Positions 26,767 through 36,223 of a stretch of DNA of 64,000 nucleotides are shown piece by piece. The stretch is from Bacteroidia bacterium (GTDB lineage: Bacteria > Bacteroidota > Bacteroidia > Chitinophagales > JAUHXS01). The position numbers and the translations under genes were made by a program. The notes beneath the pieces were generated by a model that saw only the letters and a list, made by a program, of their open reading frames with translations, had not been told where the DNA came from and did no database searches. The stretch covers positions 62,001 through 126,000 of the forward strand of contig JAUHXS010000009.1 in assembly GCA_030426955.1 (NCBI GenBank), given 5' to 3'. Every line of letters begins with the position of its first letter. Within the stretch, counting starts at the first letter, position 1.

Positions 26767-26830
26767 TATAGTTTATTGTTTTGTGTTAAAATCTACACTA
26801 AGCTACAAAGTATTTTTCGGAATATGAACT

Positions 26831-28138
26831 TTACTTTTTCCTGAAAAACAAATTGATAGGCACTCCAGTAAAGTCAAAAGTTTCTCTGATTGAATTTTCT
26901 AAGTATCTCTTGTAATCTGGCTTAACGTGCTCAGGATAGTTGCAGAAAAAGGCAAAAGAGGGGTATGGTGTCGATAGCTGTGTGACATATTTCATTTTTA
27001 TAGCTTTACGCTTAATTACGGGGTGTGGGTACTTTTCAGTTGCTTCTTGCAAAAATGTATTCAACTTTGATGTTGCAATTCTTGCGCTTCGCCTTTCAAA
27101 AACTTCTACAACACTTTCCATTGCCTTGTAGATTCTTTTTTTGTCAATTGCAGAAGTAAATATAATTGGCACATCCCTAAAGGGTGCAATCTTGTTCGAT
27201 ATCTCTTCCTCATATTTTTTCAAAGATTTATGATCTTTTTCTACCAAATCCCACTTGTTTACTATAATGACAAGCCCCCTTCTCTTTTTCACTACTATAC
27301 TCAGTATATTTAGATCTTGTGCTACTATTCCTTTGGTTGCATCAATTACCAGCATACATACATCGGCTTCATCCACAACTTTTATAGCTCTTATAACAGA
27401 GTAAAACTCTAAATTCTCATGAACTTTGGTTTTTCTTCTGATTCCCGCGGTATCCACAAGTATTACTTCTTTATTAAATAACTTATAGTGAGTATGTATC
27501 GCATCTCTTGTCGTTCCTGCAATATCTGTCACCACATTTCGTTGCTCTCCTACAAATGCATTTAGCATTGTTGATTTACCAACGTTTGGCTGCCCAAGAA
27601 TAACCAAGTGTGGAATCTTTCTTTCATCACTTTCTTCCACTACTTCCATATCTTTTGTCAACTCTTCCAAAAACTCTCCAGTACCACTTCCATTGATAGA
27701 TGAAATAAAAAAGGAATTTTCGAATCCCAAACTATAAAATTCACTTGCTTCTAATAATCTCGTTCCATTATCGACCTTATTGACTATTAAGTATACATCT
27801 TTATCCGTCTTTCGAAGCATTTTAGCTACTGCATCATCCAATCCCGTAATGCCGCAAGTTACATCCGTAACAAAAACAATTTTTGTTGCCTCGTTAATCG
27901 CGATGTCAACCTGCTCTCTTATTGCTGACTCAAAAACATCATCGGAAGAAGGTACATACCCACCAGTATCTATTACCGTAAAGGTTTTATTTTGCCACTC
28001 AGACTCGCCGTATATTCTATCTCTTGTTACACCACTTACATTGTCTTCGATAGCTTTTCTTGATCCTACCAATCGATTAAATAAAGTTGATTTTCCTACA
28101 TTTGGTCGACCTACTATTGCTACAATTTCTTTATTCAT
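26831..28138 (-). CDS. der: GTPase Der (EngA)
   Basis: 435 residues with two tandem GTPase domains and a C-terminal KH-like domain. The first P-loop is GRPNVGKST (10-18) and the second GQPNVGKST in mid-protein. DTGGY and DTAG are the G3 motifs; NKVD and NKWD are the G4 motifs. It acts in 50S subunit assembly. The C-terminal end INLFFRKK is normal for Bacteroidota. Its ATG follows the stop of the upstream yjbQ-like gene by one base, so the two form an operon. Confidence 0.96.
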   Translation of the reverse strand: MNKEIVAIVGRPNVGKSTLFNRLVGSRKAIEDNVSGVTRDRIYGESEWQNKTFTVIDTGGYVPSSDDVFESAIREQVDIAINEATKIVFVTDVTCGITGLDDAVAKMLRKTDKDVYLIVNKVDNGTRLLEASEFYSLGFENSFFISSINGSGTGEFLEELTKDMEVVEESDERKIPHLVILGQPNVGKSTMLNAFVGEQRNVVTDIAGTTRDAIHTHYKLFNKEVILVDTAGIRRKTKVHENLEFYSVIRAIKVVDEADVCMLVIDATKGIVAQDLNILSIVVKKRRGLVIIVNKWDLVEKDHKSLKKYEEEISNKIAPFRDVPIIFTSAIDKKRIYKAMESVVEVFERRSARIATSKLNTFLQEATEKYPHPVIKRKAIKMKYVTQLSTPYPSFAFFCNYPEHVKPDYKRYLENSIRETFDFTGVPINLFFRKK

Positions 28139-28139
28139 T

Positions 28140-28553
28140 TTATTGGTATATAGTTAAAATAATTCCTCTTGGACCACCATAATTCCTAAATTCACACAAA
28201 TATACTCCTTGCCATGTTCCCAAATTTAATTTTCCATCGGTTATTGGTATTGTTAGCTCACATCCAACTAAGCTAGTTTTTACATGAGCAGGCATATCAT
28301 CCGCTCCCTCCACGGTATGCGTATAATCAGAGTCACCTTCAGGTATCAGTTTGTTAAAAATAGTTTCGTAATCATCTCGAACACTGGAATCTGCATTTTC
28401 ATTAATGGTAAGTCCAGCTGATGTATGCTTGATAAAAATGTGTAACAGCCCTCGATCTGGCAGTTTATCTCCTATTTTACCTTCAATAATGTTCGTTATT
28501 AAATGATATCCTCTGCAATAAGCAGGAAGCGTTAAATTGTATTGATTAATCAT
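28140..28553 (-). CDS. YjbQ/UPF0047 family protein
   Basis: 137 residues, the full length of this compact trimeric family (secondary thiamine-phosphate synthase enzyme). The metal-site residues appear in HTSAGLTINENAD, DSDYTHTVEGADDMPAHVK and LGTWQGVYLCEFR. E. coli YjbQ has weak thiamine-phosphate synthase activity, but the physiological role is uncertain. It is the first gene of a tight pair with der. Confidence 0.9.
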   Translation of the reverse strand: MINQYNLTLPAYCRGYHLITNIIEGKIGDKLPDRGLLHIFIKHTSAGLTINENADSSVRDDYETIFNKLIPEGDSDYTHTVEGADDMPAHVKTSLVGCELTIPITDGKLNLGTWQGVYLCEFRNYGGPRGIILTIYQ

Positions 28554-28651
28554 TTTTCCCTTTTAAAATTTGATTAATCAACATTTTATAAAAATTATCA
28601 ACATTTGAAAAAATTAACCATACTAAGCATAAATACTTAAGTAAGGGGTTT

Positions 28652-28659
28652 TATATTTG
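28652..28659 (+). promoter_or_regulatory. -7 box for the secreted protein gene at 28680
   Basis: TATATTTG matches TAnnTTTG exactly and lies 20 nt before the ATG. A -33 box is not evident. Confidence 0.5.
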
Positions 28660-28679
28660 CATAAACAAATATACGATAT

Positions 28680-29063
28680 ATGTTTATTAGAGCTTTATCA
28701 ATATTTACTCTGATTTTTCTCTTCCTTTTAAATACTACATACACAAATGAAAGTAGTTCAAGTAGCTTTATAGACCTCAAAAGTTATGATTTAAAACTTA
28801 GCAATAAAGAGGTAAATCATTCCATTACTTTTACAAAAGGAAACTATTATAAGCTTTCTTTAGATCAACATACTGCTCCCATTAAAATAAACATAAAAGA
28901 CAATAATAAAAGAACGCTAGGCACAAACCATGACGTAAGGACTGGTAAGTTTTATGATGCTATGGTTTTCAAATGTCAATCTACTGGTAACTACACGGTT
29001 CAATTTGGCTCTGATTCAAAAAGCTGCTCTGGCAAGTGCAATATTAGCTTTAAGACGATATAA
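28680..29063 (+). CDS. Small exported protein of unknown function
   Basis: 127 residues. An N-terminal hydrophobic signal (MFIRALSIFTLIFLFLLNTTYT) is followed by a short Ser-rich linker and a beta-rich domain of ~90 residues. Two Cys near the end (SKSCSGKCNISF) could form a disulfide. The pattern (YKLSLDQHTAPIKINIKDNN...GNYTVQFGS) resembles the jelly-roll edge of pre-peptidase C-terminal-type domains, but this is only a resemblance. Monocistronic, with its own -7 box. Confidence 0.65.
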   Translation: MFIRALSIFTLIFLFLLNTTYTNESSSSSFIDLKSYDLKLSNKEVNHSITFTKGNYYKLSLDQHTAPIKINIKDNNKRTLGTNHDVRTGKFYDAMVFKCQSTGNYTVQFGSDSKSCSGKCNISFKTI

Positions 29064-29229
29064 CCATATTCGCAAGAAGAGCAATTTTAAAATTAATCCT
29101 CCCCTCATTGTAATATTTAGTAGTTCTACTATCATTGATAGCTTGGGTACAGTTAAATCATTATAGTTATTTTTTCTAAAAACGGCATAAATATTATGAG
29201 ACTAACATTTACCGAGGCACTAACAAGCT

Positions 29230-29252
29230 AAAAAAAGCAACTTCGATGCTTT
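29230..29252 (-). terminator. Terminator after the helical paralogue at 29.3-30.8 kb
   Basis: On the minus strand AAAGCA and TGCTTT form a 6-bp stem with a 7-nt loop, and the T tract runs to seven T residues. It begins at the base after the stop codon. Confidence 0.72.
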
Positions 29253-30809
29253 CTAGCTAGATTTACCCTGACGATGAGATAACAAGTATTCTTTCTTAAG
29301 TTTTTGGTAAGCCTGTTGAACAGCAGTAGAATAGGGAATTTTCTCTATTTTACACGTAAGCCAAGCTAACGAATTAATGTAAACCAAACCTGTTACCTCT
29401 TTGGGATTAGCGGATAGGATGTCCTCTATCTCACGCCTTAACTCTTTAAGCTTTTTATCTGTTGTATCTTTTGCTTGTAATATGACCTTCACCCCCTTAA
29501 TTAAAATCAAATTAGTCTTATATACAGAATGTTCTAAGAGATATTTCTGAACAGAATCAAGGCTACTCTCTATAAAATCATAATAACCAATTTCATAAGC
29601 ACAAACTAATTGTAATAACCTTACATACTGATAATAATCTTCTCTAAAATTCTTCTTGGGATTATTCAATAAATCTGTTGTCATTTTCATACAATCATCA
29701 TATTGACCTAGACCATATGCTATGTATGCATTTAAATAGAGCTGTGCAGAATACCAAATCACATCAGATTTCAATCCATACTTTCGAATTACGGGTTTAA
29801 ACTCATCAGATCGACGAAGTGCCTCATCAAACTTTCCCTGCTTAATAAAGGCATCTATAATAATTATTGAATTTTTATAGATACTTGCTTCCATATACTT
29901 ACTAGTTGCAGGGCAAGCATTATTTTCTTTCCAAATCTCATGAAACTTATCCATTCTATAGGTATCTAAACAAGCGACCATACAACTACGGTACGCCATT
30001 AAACGACGACTTTTACCTTTTTCAGTGGCAGGGTTAAGCTGTTTAGTGAGTTCCAACATTCTTTCACTATATTGAAAGCCTTTTTCATAATCAGAGATAC
30101 TTATGTAATACCAGGTACACATTTCATCAAATGCCAATTTAGGGTAAAAGAAAGGAGATGCCTTTATCTCTATTTCTAGCTGATTTATTCTTGCATTGAT
30201 GTACTTTATCTCCTCAATTGTCAAATGCCCCTTTTTTAAATTAAACATCACATTCATCAATATATGACGTATTTTAACGATGAGTGTCTGGGACTGCAAG
30301 GCACTTAGTTCTTGCCTAGTGAATCTTTCCAAGTCCTTGTCCGTAATATTCCGCATATTAGAATTGTACAGCATATTAGAGAGGGAAGGGTATATTTTTA
30401 ATATCCCAACGAAATTGTGTTCTTTTCCTGCAAGTTGAAGCGCCTTATCAAATAGCCTTTTACTTTGATTCTCCAATGATTTTTTATACAAAATACGACC
30501 CGCTGAAATCATCTCTTCTATACGATCTTCTACGTCACTACCCGAATGATATGCCACTAGACTCTTTAAAATATGCTTATATAAGTAGTTTTTTGTGAAT
30601 GGAAAATGCTGGCTATCTCCGCTCTTATCTTCATACTTTTTCTTGATAATATGCTCTGTGCTATTCTTACTTTTATCTATCACATCAAACAAAAGCACGT
30701 AATTATTGTCATTTCCTTTACCATATAAAGAAGTAAAGCGTTTAAAATATCGCTTCTCTGCTGAAGTCAATACCTTTACCAACTCATATATTTCTACAAT
30801 CTTACTCAT
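29253..30809 (-). CDS. Helical repeat protein, copy 1 of a three-member family
   Basis: 518 residues, no signal peptide, almost wholly alpha-helical by composition, with TPR-like spacing in the middle (KYMEASIYKNSIIIIDAFIKQGKFDEALRRS). The N-terminal signature YELVKVLTSAEKRYFKRFTS is shared with the proteins at 34.0-35.6 kb (NIIKSLSKSEKRFFKLFAS) and 48.0-49.5 kb (DLIHSLSKSEKRYFKLFAS). A second shared block, FTKNYLYKHILKSLVAYH, follows near residue 75. Predicted cytosolic. All three copies lie beside T9SS-substrate genes. Function unknown; a scaffold or regulator is plausible but not shown. Confidence 0.8.
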   Translation of the reverse strand: MSKIVEIYELVKVLTSAEKRYFKRFTSLYGKGNDNNYVLLFDVIDKSKNSTEHIIKKKYEDKSGDSQHFPFTKNYLYKHILKSLVAYHSGSDVEDRIEEMISAGRILYKKSLENQSKRLFDKALQLAGKEHNFVGILKIYPSLSNMLYNSNMRNITDKDLERFTRQELSALQSQTLIVKIRHILMNVMFNLKKGHLTIEEIKYINARINQLEIEIKASPFFYPKLAFDEMCTWYYISISDYEKGFQYSERMLELTKQLNPATEKGKSRRLMAYRSCMVACLDTYRMDKFHEIWKENNACPATSKYMEASIYKNSIIIIDAFIKQGKFDEALRRSDEFKPVIRKYGLKSDVIWYSAQLYLNAYIAYGLGQYDDCMKMTTDLLNNPKKNFREDYYQYVRLLQLVCAYEIGYYDFIESSLDSVQKYLLEHSVYKTNLILIKGVKVILQAKDTTDKKLKELRREIEDILSANPKEVTGLVYINSLAWLTCKIEKIPYSTAVQQAYQKLKKEYLLSHRQGKSS

Positions 30810-31021
30810 TCAAAAAGATAAACAAAATATGCTATATAATATTGATTATCATTAAAAATAAAAATAAAACATGTAATATGAATGCTAAACTCAATAAATA
30901 TTCCTCCAAGAAATACGCTATTTAAGTCAGTAACTTAAATCATCTTTTAAGAGCGTAAGGAATCATATAGCTTACACTATTATAGTCATCAAAACAAAAA
31001 TAAAATCCGAGATAACTTTTT

Positions 31022-33544
31022 ATGCTGAGAATCAAGATCCCAATTTTACTATGTATCTTTTGGCTGACGAGCCATGGGCAAGAAATCTGTAACAACTCAA
31101 TTGATGATGATGGAGATGGATTGGTAGATTGTTATGATAATGATTGCTACAGTACAGATCAGTGCATTTCCACAGTTGATGCATTTTACTATGGATTAAT
31201 GTCAGCAGATACATGTTCATTTAAGCCTGAAAAAATAGATGGCAGTTGGGATTTAATTACGGAGTGGAGCACCGATATAGGAGCATTTGGAAACATAGCC
31301 AATGCTCCACTAGTTGGCGACTTAGACAATGATGGCATTCCCGAAGTCGTTTTGGCTAGCGGTTGGGCAGGAGGACTTGACCTAGGGGAATTATCCATTT
31401 TCAATGGACAGACTGGTACATTATTAAGAGCTATTAACTTTGGGTATTCAAAATACGTCTCTCCACTTATTGCAGATATTAATAATGATGGGTTTGGCGA
31501 AATTATATTTAAAAACTCAAATTCTTCACTTGTCTGCTACAGTTATACATCAGATAACATTTTATGGACATCTCCTCCAAATGGCTTTAATGCTATAGAC
31601 GAACAAATAAACATTGCAGATTTAAATGGTGATGGTGTAGCCGAAATCTTTGACCGTAAACGTATATGGAACGCACAAACAGGAGAACTGCTAGGGGTTA
31701 ACCTCCTTATAACTAGTGAACAACACCCTATTCTAGCAGCTGATGTATTACCAGATAGCTCTTGTTCGAATTGCGAAGGATTGGAGTTAATAGTTGGAGA
31801 TCATATTTTCAGCGTTCAAGTTAGTGATACGGCTTTATTTAACATAGAGCAGAAAAGTGACTTTAAAATAGCATTGCCTCGTAATACAAGCTCATCTGTT
31901 TCGGACATAAATGGAGACGGCCAGTTAGAAGTTGTATCCAAATCAAGTGACTATTTTTATATATGGGATTCTCAAACGGGTGAAATTATAGATTCAATAT
32001 CAACATCAAGGTTACCAATAGGGAACATTAGAATGTCATTTCTGAGTCCTCCAGTAATTAATGATATAGATAATGATGGAGAAATGGAATATTTAATTGG
32101 ATGCCAAAATGATACCAATAGCAATATAGGAGTTCTAATTGCACTAGAAAGCGACTTGTCCTATATGTGGAGTGAATCTAGTTTGTTACTTGAAGCTTCT
32201 ATTCTACCTGTTATTTTTGATTTAGATGGTGATGGGCTAAAAGAAATCGTTATTCGAACTCAATACCACTCTTCCTCTTCTACAGGACATCCATATTTGT
32301 ACATTTTGAGCGCAAATGATGGCGTAAAAAAAGATTCTATATATATGGAACATTCAACTAGGTCAGCAGCTGATAACTCAGTTGTGATTGCAGATGTAGA
32401 TGCAGATGGAGAAGTAGAAATAGTCGTTACGGGCAAACTGAATCCTAGCACAGATATGCAGGTATGCGCCCTATCTAGCAATTCAGGGAATTGGGTTTGT
32501 GGCAGGAGAGTGTGGAATCAAATAAACTATCACCCTACTTTGGTAAATGATAATTTATCTATTCCAAGAGTTCCTCAAAATTATGCATTGCTTCCAAAAG
32601 AGTATAATGGAAACTCAATCCAAGCCAGCTTCAAAGATGTAAATGGAAACTATGCATGCCATACTTCGCCAGATGCTACTGCTGAGCTAGAAGCAACCAA
32701 CTATATTAGTTGTGATTCTATTCAAATAGACTATAAGATCTGTAATAGAGGTAATGGTCGTATTCATGAAGACTCAATAATTCCACATTTTGTCAGCTTT
32801 TACAAAGAAGATCCTAGACAAGGAGGAAGTTTATTGTACACAGATATTATTTATGATAGTTTGTACCTGCCAGGCACTTGCCTCACACATTCTCGAAAAT
32901 TCAAAGTAGAGGATACCTCTTATCACATATTTATAGTAGCCAATGACAGTGCTATTTCCTTTTCAACCCTCAACCTATACTTTAATGAATGCAATAAAGA
33001 AAATAACTTTGCTGAGGTTATAATTAATCCTAGTTCAATGAAACTTTCTATCTCTCCTGAAAAAGATACATTCTTATTGGGTAGTACCGACAATATACAG
33101 CTGACTGCAAGAGGAGCAGACTCCTATCTTTGGAATGATCAATCTACGGATTCAACTATTATGGTCGCCCCGAACACAACCACGCAGTATTGCGTAACAG
33201 GGCTTGACACATTGGGTTGCGAAGCTACTGTATGTGCTACAGTATACGTAAATGACGAACTTTGTAATGGAAAAAAAATCTTTATCCCCAATATTATTAC
33301 ACCTAATGGAGATTTAGCAAATGATAAATTATGCATTAATGTAGACTGCGTAAGTAACACTACGCTAAAAATATACAATAAGATTGGAGAATTAATTTAC
33401 CAAAGCATTGCCCAAAACAACTGTTGGGAGGCTTATCGCAGTGGCACTTTAGTAGAAACAGGTGTGTATAGTTACTTATTTTTAGCAACCGATCATACAG
33501 GTAACCACGTTCACAGAAAAGGTAATATCACAGTAGCATATTAA
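31022..33544 (+). CDS. FG-GAP repeat protein with T9SS type B sorting domain
   Basis: 840 residues and the same plan as the protein at 5.4-7.8 kb. The signal peptide ends at TSHGQ, followed by the MopE-like Cys/Asp motif (DDDGDGLVDCYDNDC). Several DxDNDGxxEI calcium-loop repeats (DLDNDGIPEVVLAS, DINNDGFGEIIF, DLNGDGVAEIFD, DLDGDGLKEIVI) follow. A type B C-terminus completes it (IFIPNIITPNGDLANDKLCI...IYNKIGELIYQ...GNITVAY). The C-terminal domain is somewhat divergent, with NKIGE in place of the usual DRWGN. Transcribed divergently from the helical paralogue. Probably surface-exposed. Confidence 0.87.
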   Translation: MLRIKIPILLCIFWLTSHGQEICNNSIDDDGDGLVDCYDNDCYSTDQCISTVDAFYYGLMSADTCSFKPEKIDGSWDLITEWSTDIGAFGNIANAPLVGDLDNDGIPEVVLASGWAGGLDLGELSIFNGQTGTLLRAINFGYSKYVSPLIADINNDGFGEIIFKNSNSSLVCYSYTSDNILWTSPPNGFNAIDEQINIADLNGDGVAEIFDRKRIWNAQTGELLGVNLLITSEQHPILAADVLPDSSCSNCEGLELIVGDHIFSVQVSDTALFNIEQKSDFKIALPRNTSSSVSDINGDGQLEVVSKSSDYFYIWDSQTGEIIDSISTSRLPIGNIRMSFLSPPVINDIDNDGEMEYLIGCQNDTNSNIGVLIALESDLSYMWSESSLLLEASILPVIFDLDGDGLKEIVIRTQYHSSSSTGHPYLYILSANDGVKKDSIYMEHSTRSAADNSVVIADVDADGEVEIVVTGKLNPSTDMQVCALSSNSGNWVCGRRVWNQINYHPTLVNDNLSIPRVPQNYALLPKEYNGNSIQASFKDVNGNYACHTSPDATAELEATNYISCDSIQIDYKICNRGNGRIHEDSIIPHFVSFYKEDPRQGGSLLYTDIIYDSLYLPGTCLTHSRKFKVEDTSYHIFIVANDSAISFSTLNLYFNECNKENNFAEVIINPSSMKLSISPEKDTFLLGSTDNIQLTARGADSYLWNDQSTDSTIMVAPNTTTQYCVTGLDTLGCEATVCATVYVNDELCNGKKIFIPNIITPNGDLANDKLCINVDCVSNTTLKIYNKIGELIYQSIAQNNCWEAYRSGTLVETGVYSYLFLATDHTGNHVHRKGNITVAY

Positions 33545-33948
33545 AGATCAATGTTTAATATAGAAAAGAAATCAGTGTTCTCTATTTATTTATCCCCAAT
33601 TCAATCTCTATTGGTTCTGACTATACCCTAAAACCTATAATTCAATCAAATAGCTTCACATTACGAATTCAATATTTACGATAAAAAGGGTAAGTTAATA
33701 TTCAGAACAAAATTTGTAAATAAACACACCAGACATGACCCAAACATTAATTATTCGTTATCCGTTTTTTACTAATTGGGGACAGGGAGGTTATCAAATC
33801 AAAGAATTGTTAACTAAATGTTTTTTATGATCTTATGGAATAAAGAATCAACTTACATCTATTAAGCAAATTCTCTATGTTTTAGCTTAAGCGATCCGCT
33901 AATCTAAAATTCAATAGACTCACCAACCTGCATGAACCAAGTCTGTGT
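33545..33948. other. 404-nt intergenic stretch without a supported gene
   Basis: AT-rich, with frequent stops in all frames. The only open stretch is a 31-codon frame at 33735-33830, with no signal, motif or ribosome-site support. No strong inverted repeat was found. The stretch ends at the promoter of the next gene. Confidence 0.6.
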
Positions 33949-33978
33949 TTTGTCAATTTACAAGGAATAATATCTTTG
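33949..33978 (+). promoter_or_regulatory. Bacteroidota-type promoter for the helical paralogue at 34005
   Basis: A -33 TTTG (33949-33952), an 18-nt spacer and an exact -7 TATCTTTG (33971-33978). Transcription should start around 33985, which rules out the upstream in-frame start at 33945 and supports ATG 34005. Confidence 0.72.
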
Positions 33979-34004
33979 TATATATAGTCACGTTTATTAC
34001 AGAT

Positions 34005-35567
34005 ATGGCACACACCGATTTATTCAATATCATCAAGTCACTTTCTAAATCAGAAAAGAGATTTTTTAAGCTTTTTGCGTCCATACAAAATGCCAAAGCA
34101 AACTTTTTAGTCTTGTTTGATGCCATTGAAAAACTGACAAAAAAAGAAAACGGTATAGAGCTTTATAAGAATGGAGCATTAGAAAAAATGCTCTCAAGAG
34201 AAAAATTCTTGAAGAGCTTACCTTACGAAAAAAACTATTTATACAACAACCTACTAAAGGTACTGCGCAATTACCACTTAGATGATTCCGCCAGTACAAA
34301 AATTTCTAGCCTACTCCATAATGCCAGAATATTAGTTAAGAAAAGGCTTTACTCTATTGCGTTATCCAATATTGAAAAAGCAAAAGAAATCGCTCTAGAG
34401 TATGACAAATATGAACAGGTTTTAGAGATAATGTCTATTGAACATACTTTAGCAAGAAGGTTGTACGATTTTGATAAGATGAACCAAATCAAAGACAGTA
34501 GTGTATCTTTTGAAAATTATTTTAATAAAATCATAAATAAGGAGTACTACAATAACATTAATACAAAAATGCTGATGTCTTTCCAACAATTCTCAAATAA
34601 TCGAGATGATGGCATTATTGATGAGCTACACCAAAGTGCTATTCAACCAGATAAAGAGATAGGTCCACCAAATTCATTTGAATCAGAAATATTCTTTAAT
34701 AGAATAATACATCAATATTACTTTTCAAAGCAAAGCTGGCAAAAGTCACTTGATACACAGGAGGCTGGATTTAAAATTTATGATCGTCACCCACATCAAA
34801 AGCTAGAATATGCTTCTCAATATATTGAGTCATTATGGAATCTTGCTGTAAGCTTTGGATACAAAGATCAAAAGGAAAAGTCGGATTACTATAAACAAGA
34901 GCTAGTTAAATTTTCAGACCAACTACCAGTCCATCAAAAGAAAGAAGCCCTTTCCCATCTATTTCTCATCAATGCTTTTTTAGGTGTGGGGTTACTGAAC
35001 CGTTATGGTAAGTTATCGGGGCAAGAGGATTTTGTTGACAAAATGGTTCAAGAACACCTTAAGTATAAAGACCAAGTTATTTCAATCAAAAACCTTGTCA
35101 CACATTTACACTTTTCTGTATATTATTTTGGAATAGGCTCTTACGATAAAACACTTCATCATTTAGCTCAAGCCGAAGAGTTCATAAATGACGCAACACT
35201 TTATATACAGATTTCTCATAGACTTTTTACCTTGCTAACCCATTATGAGTTAAAAAACGATGTTCTAATTTCATACCTCAAAGAATCAACAGCAAGATTT
35301 TTAAAAAAGAAGGGAAAGGTCTTTGATTTTGAAAGAATTATGCTAAAATTCTTACAGAAGATCACTAAAGAAACTGATAAGAAAAAAATAAAACGTTTAT
35401 TTCAAGACTTACAATCAAAATTTATAGCATTTGAAAAGTCTCCTTCTGAAGGTACATTTTTCAATAGCTTTGATTTTATTGCTTGGACGATGACTAAAAC
35501 GGAAAACATCTCTTTTGAAGAAGCACTTCAAGAGCGCTATAAAAAGGCTACCACTAAAAAAGTGTAG
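34005..35567 (+). CDS. Helical repeat protein, copy 2 of a three-member family
   Basis: 520 residues from ATG 34005, which directly precedes the family N-terminus AHTDLFNIIKSLSKSEKRFF and lies downstream of a good promoter; the frame is open 60 nt further up but that part is inside the promoter. It shares LPYEKNYLYNNLLKVLRNYH with copies 1 and 3, and the C-terminal EALQERYKK with copy 1 (AVQQAYQKLKK). Long helical repeats, no signal peptide, basic overall. Convergent with the T9SS cluster that ends at 35590. Function unknown. Confidence 0.8.
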   Translation: MAHTDLFNIIKSLSKSEKRFFKLFASIQNAKANFLVLFDAIEKLTKKENGIELYKNGALEKMLSREKFLKSLPYEKNYLYNNLLKVLRNYHLDDSASTKISSLLHNARILVKKRLYSIALSNIEKAKEIALEYDKYEQVLEIMSIEHTLARRLYDFDKMNQIKDSSVSFENYFNKIINKEYYNNINTKMLMSFQQFSNNRDDGIIDELHQSAIQPDKEIGPPNSFESEIFFNRIIHQYYFSKQSWQKSLDTQEAGFKIYDRHPHQKLEYASQYIESLWNLAVSFGYKDQKEKSDYYKQELVKFSDQLPVHQKKEALSHLFLINAFLGVGLLNRYGKLSGQEDFVDKMVQEHLKYKDQVISIKNLVTHLHFSVYYFGIGSYDKTLHHLAQAEEFINDATLYIQISHRLFTLLTHYELKNDVLISYLKESTARFLKKKGKVFDFERIMLKFLQKITKETDKKKIKRLFQDLQSKFIAFEKSPSEGTFFNSFDFIAWTMTKTENISFEEALQERYKKATTKKV

Positions 35568-35589
35568 CTGCATAGTCAAATAATATTTC

Positions 35590-36204
35590 TTAACGTTTCA
35601 TAACTTTCCTTACCAATTGATGTTGATCCGTTTTTATTATAAGAAAGTATAAACCTTTTGCAGCACTTCCTATATCAAAAGTTGAAGGAATTAGAGCACC
35701 TTTCCCTCTATATAAAGTATTTTGATAGTTTCCAGTAATTGAACATAGCGATACTTCTATGTCACCATTATCAAACTGGTAATATTCCGATAATTGAAAG
35801 ATATCAGTAACTGGATTGGGATAAACTAAAAATGTTGCCTCTCTGGCAATGATACTCTCATGACTAGTAGTCATTGTTGAGCCAGTATCAACCACCGTTA
35901 CATCCATACAAACCATATCCGAAGTGGCTAAACAAGCAAAATCACTTAGAGCATTTAAACAAACATTATAAGTGCCTGCCTCAGAAAAAACATGTGTAGG
36001 GTTGAGCTCTGCCGAGGTATTTTCACTTGAAGAGGGATCTCCAAAGTCCCAACTAGCTTTGGGTGTACAACCTCCATAGCTAGACTCATCTTTAAATATT
36101 ACTGTCAGTCCATCAATGTTAGCAATACTAAACTGAGCTGTTATTTGTGCTTGTATTCTACAAAAGCCAACAATCAGGGCTAAAAGGAAAAAACTTTTTT
36201 TCAT
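35590..36204 (-). CDS. Single-PKD secreted protein with T9SS type A sorting domain
   Basis: 204 residues. The signal peptide ends at RIQAQ. One PKD repeat (ASWDFGDPSSSENT...THVFSEAGTYNVCLN) occupies residues ~20-105. A type A tail (FLVYPNPVTDIFQLSEY...GLYFLIIKTDQHQLVRKVMKR) follows. It is the last gene of the minus-strand T9SS run, 19 nt after its neighbour. It has the minimal layout of one Ig-like spacer plus a sorting signal. Confidence 0.85.
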   Translation of the reverse strand: MKKSFFLLALIVGFCRIQAQITAQFSIANIDGLTVIFKDESSYGGCTPKASWDFGDPSSSENTSAELNPTHVFSEAGTYNVCLNALSDFACLATSDMVCMDVTVVDTGSTMTTSHESIIAREATFLVYPNPVTDIFQLSEYYQFDNGDIEVSLCSITGNYQNTLYRGKGALIPSTFDIGSAAKGLYFLIIKTDQHQLVRKVMKR

Positions 36205-36223
36205 TGTTTAAATTTTAAATTGA

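Noticed and set aside
33735-33830. 31-codon ORF (starting MTQTLIIRYPFF)
   Set aside because: No signal, motif, promoter or conservation can be shown. Likely chance.
33945-34004. Longer start for helical copy 2
   Set aside because: The extension runs through an exact -7 box, and the family N-terminus begins at 34005.
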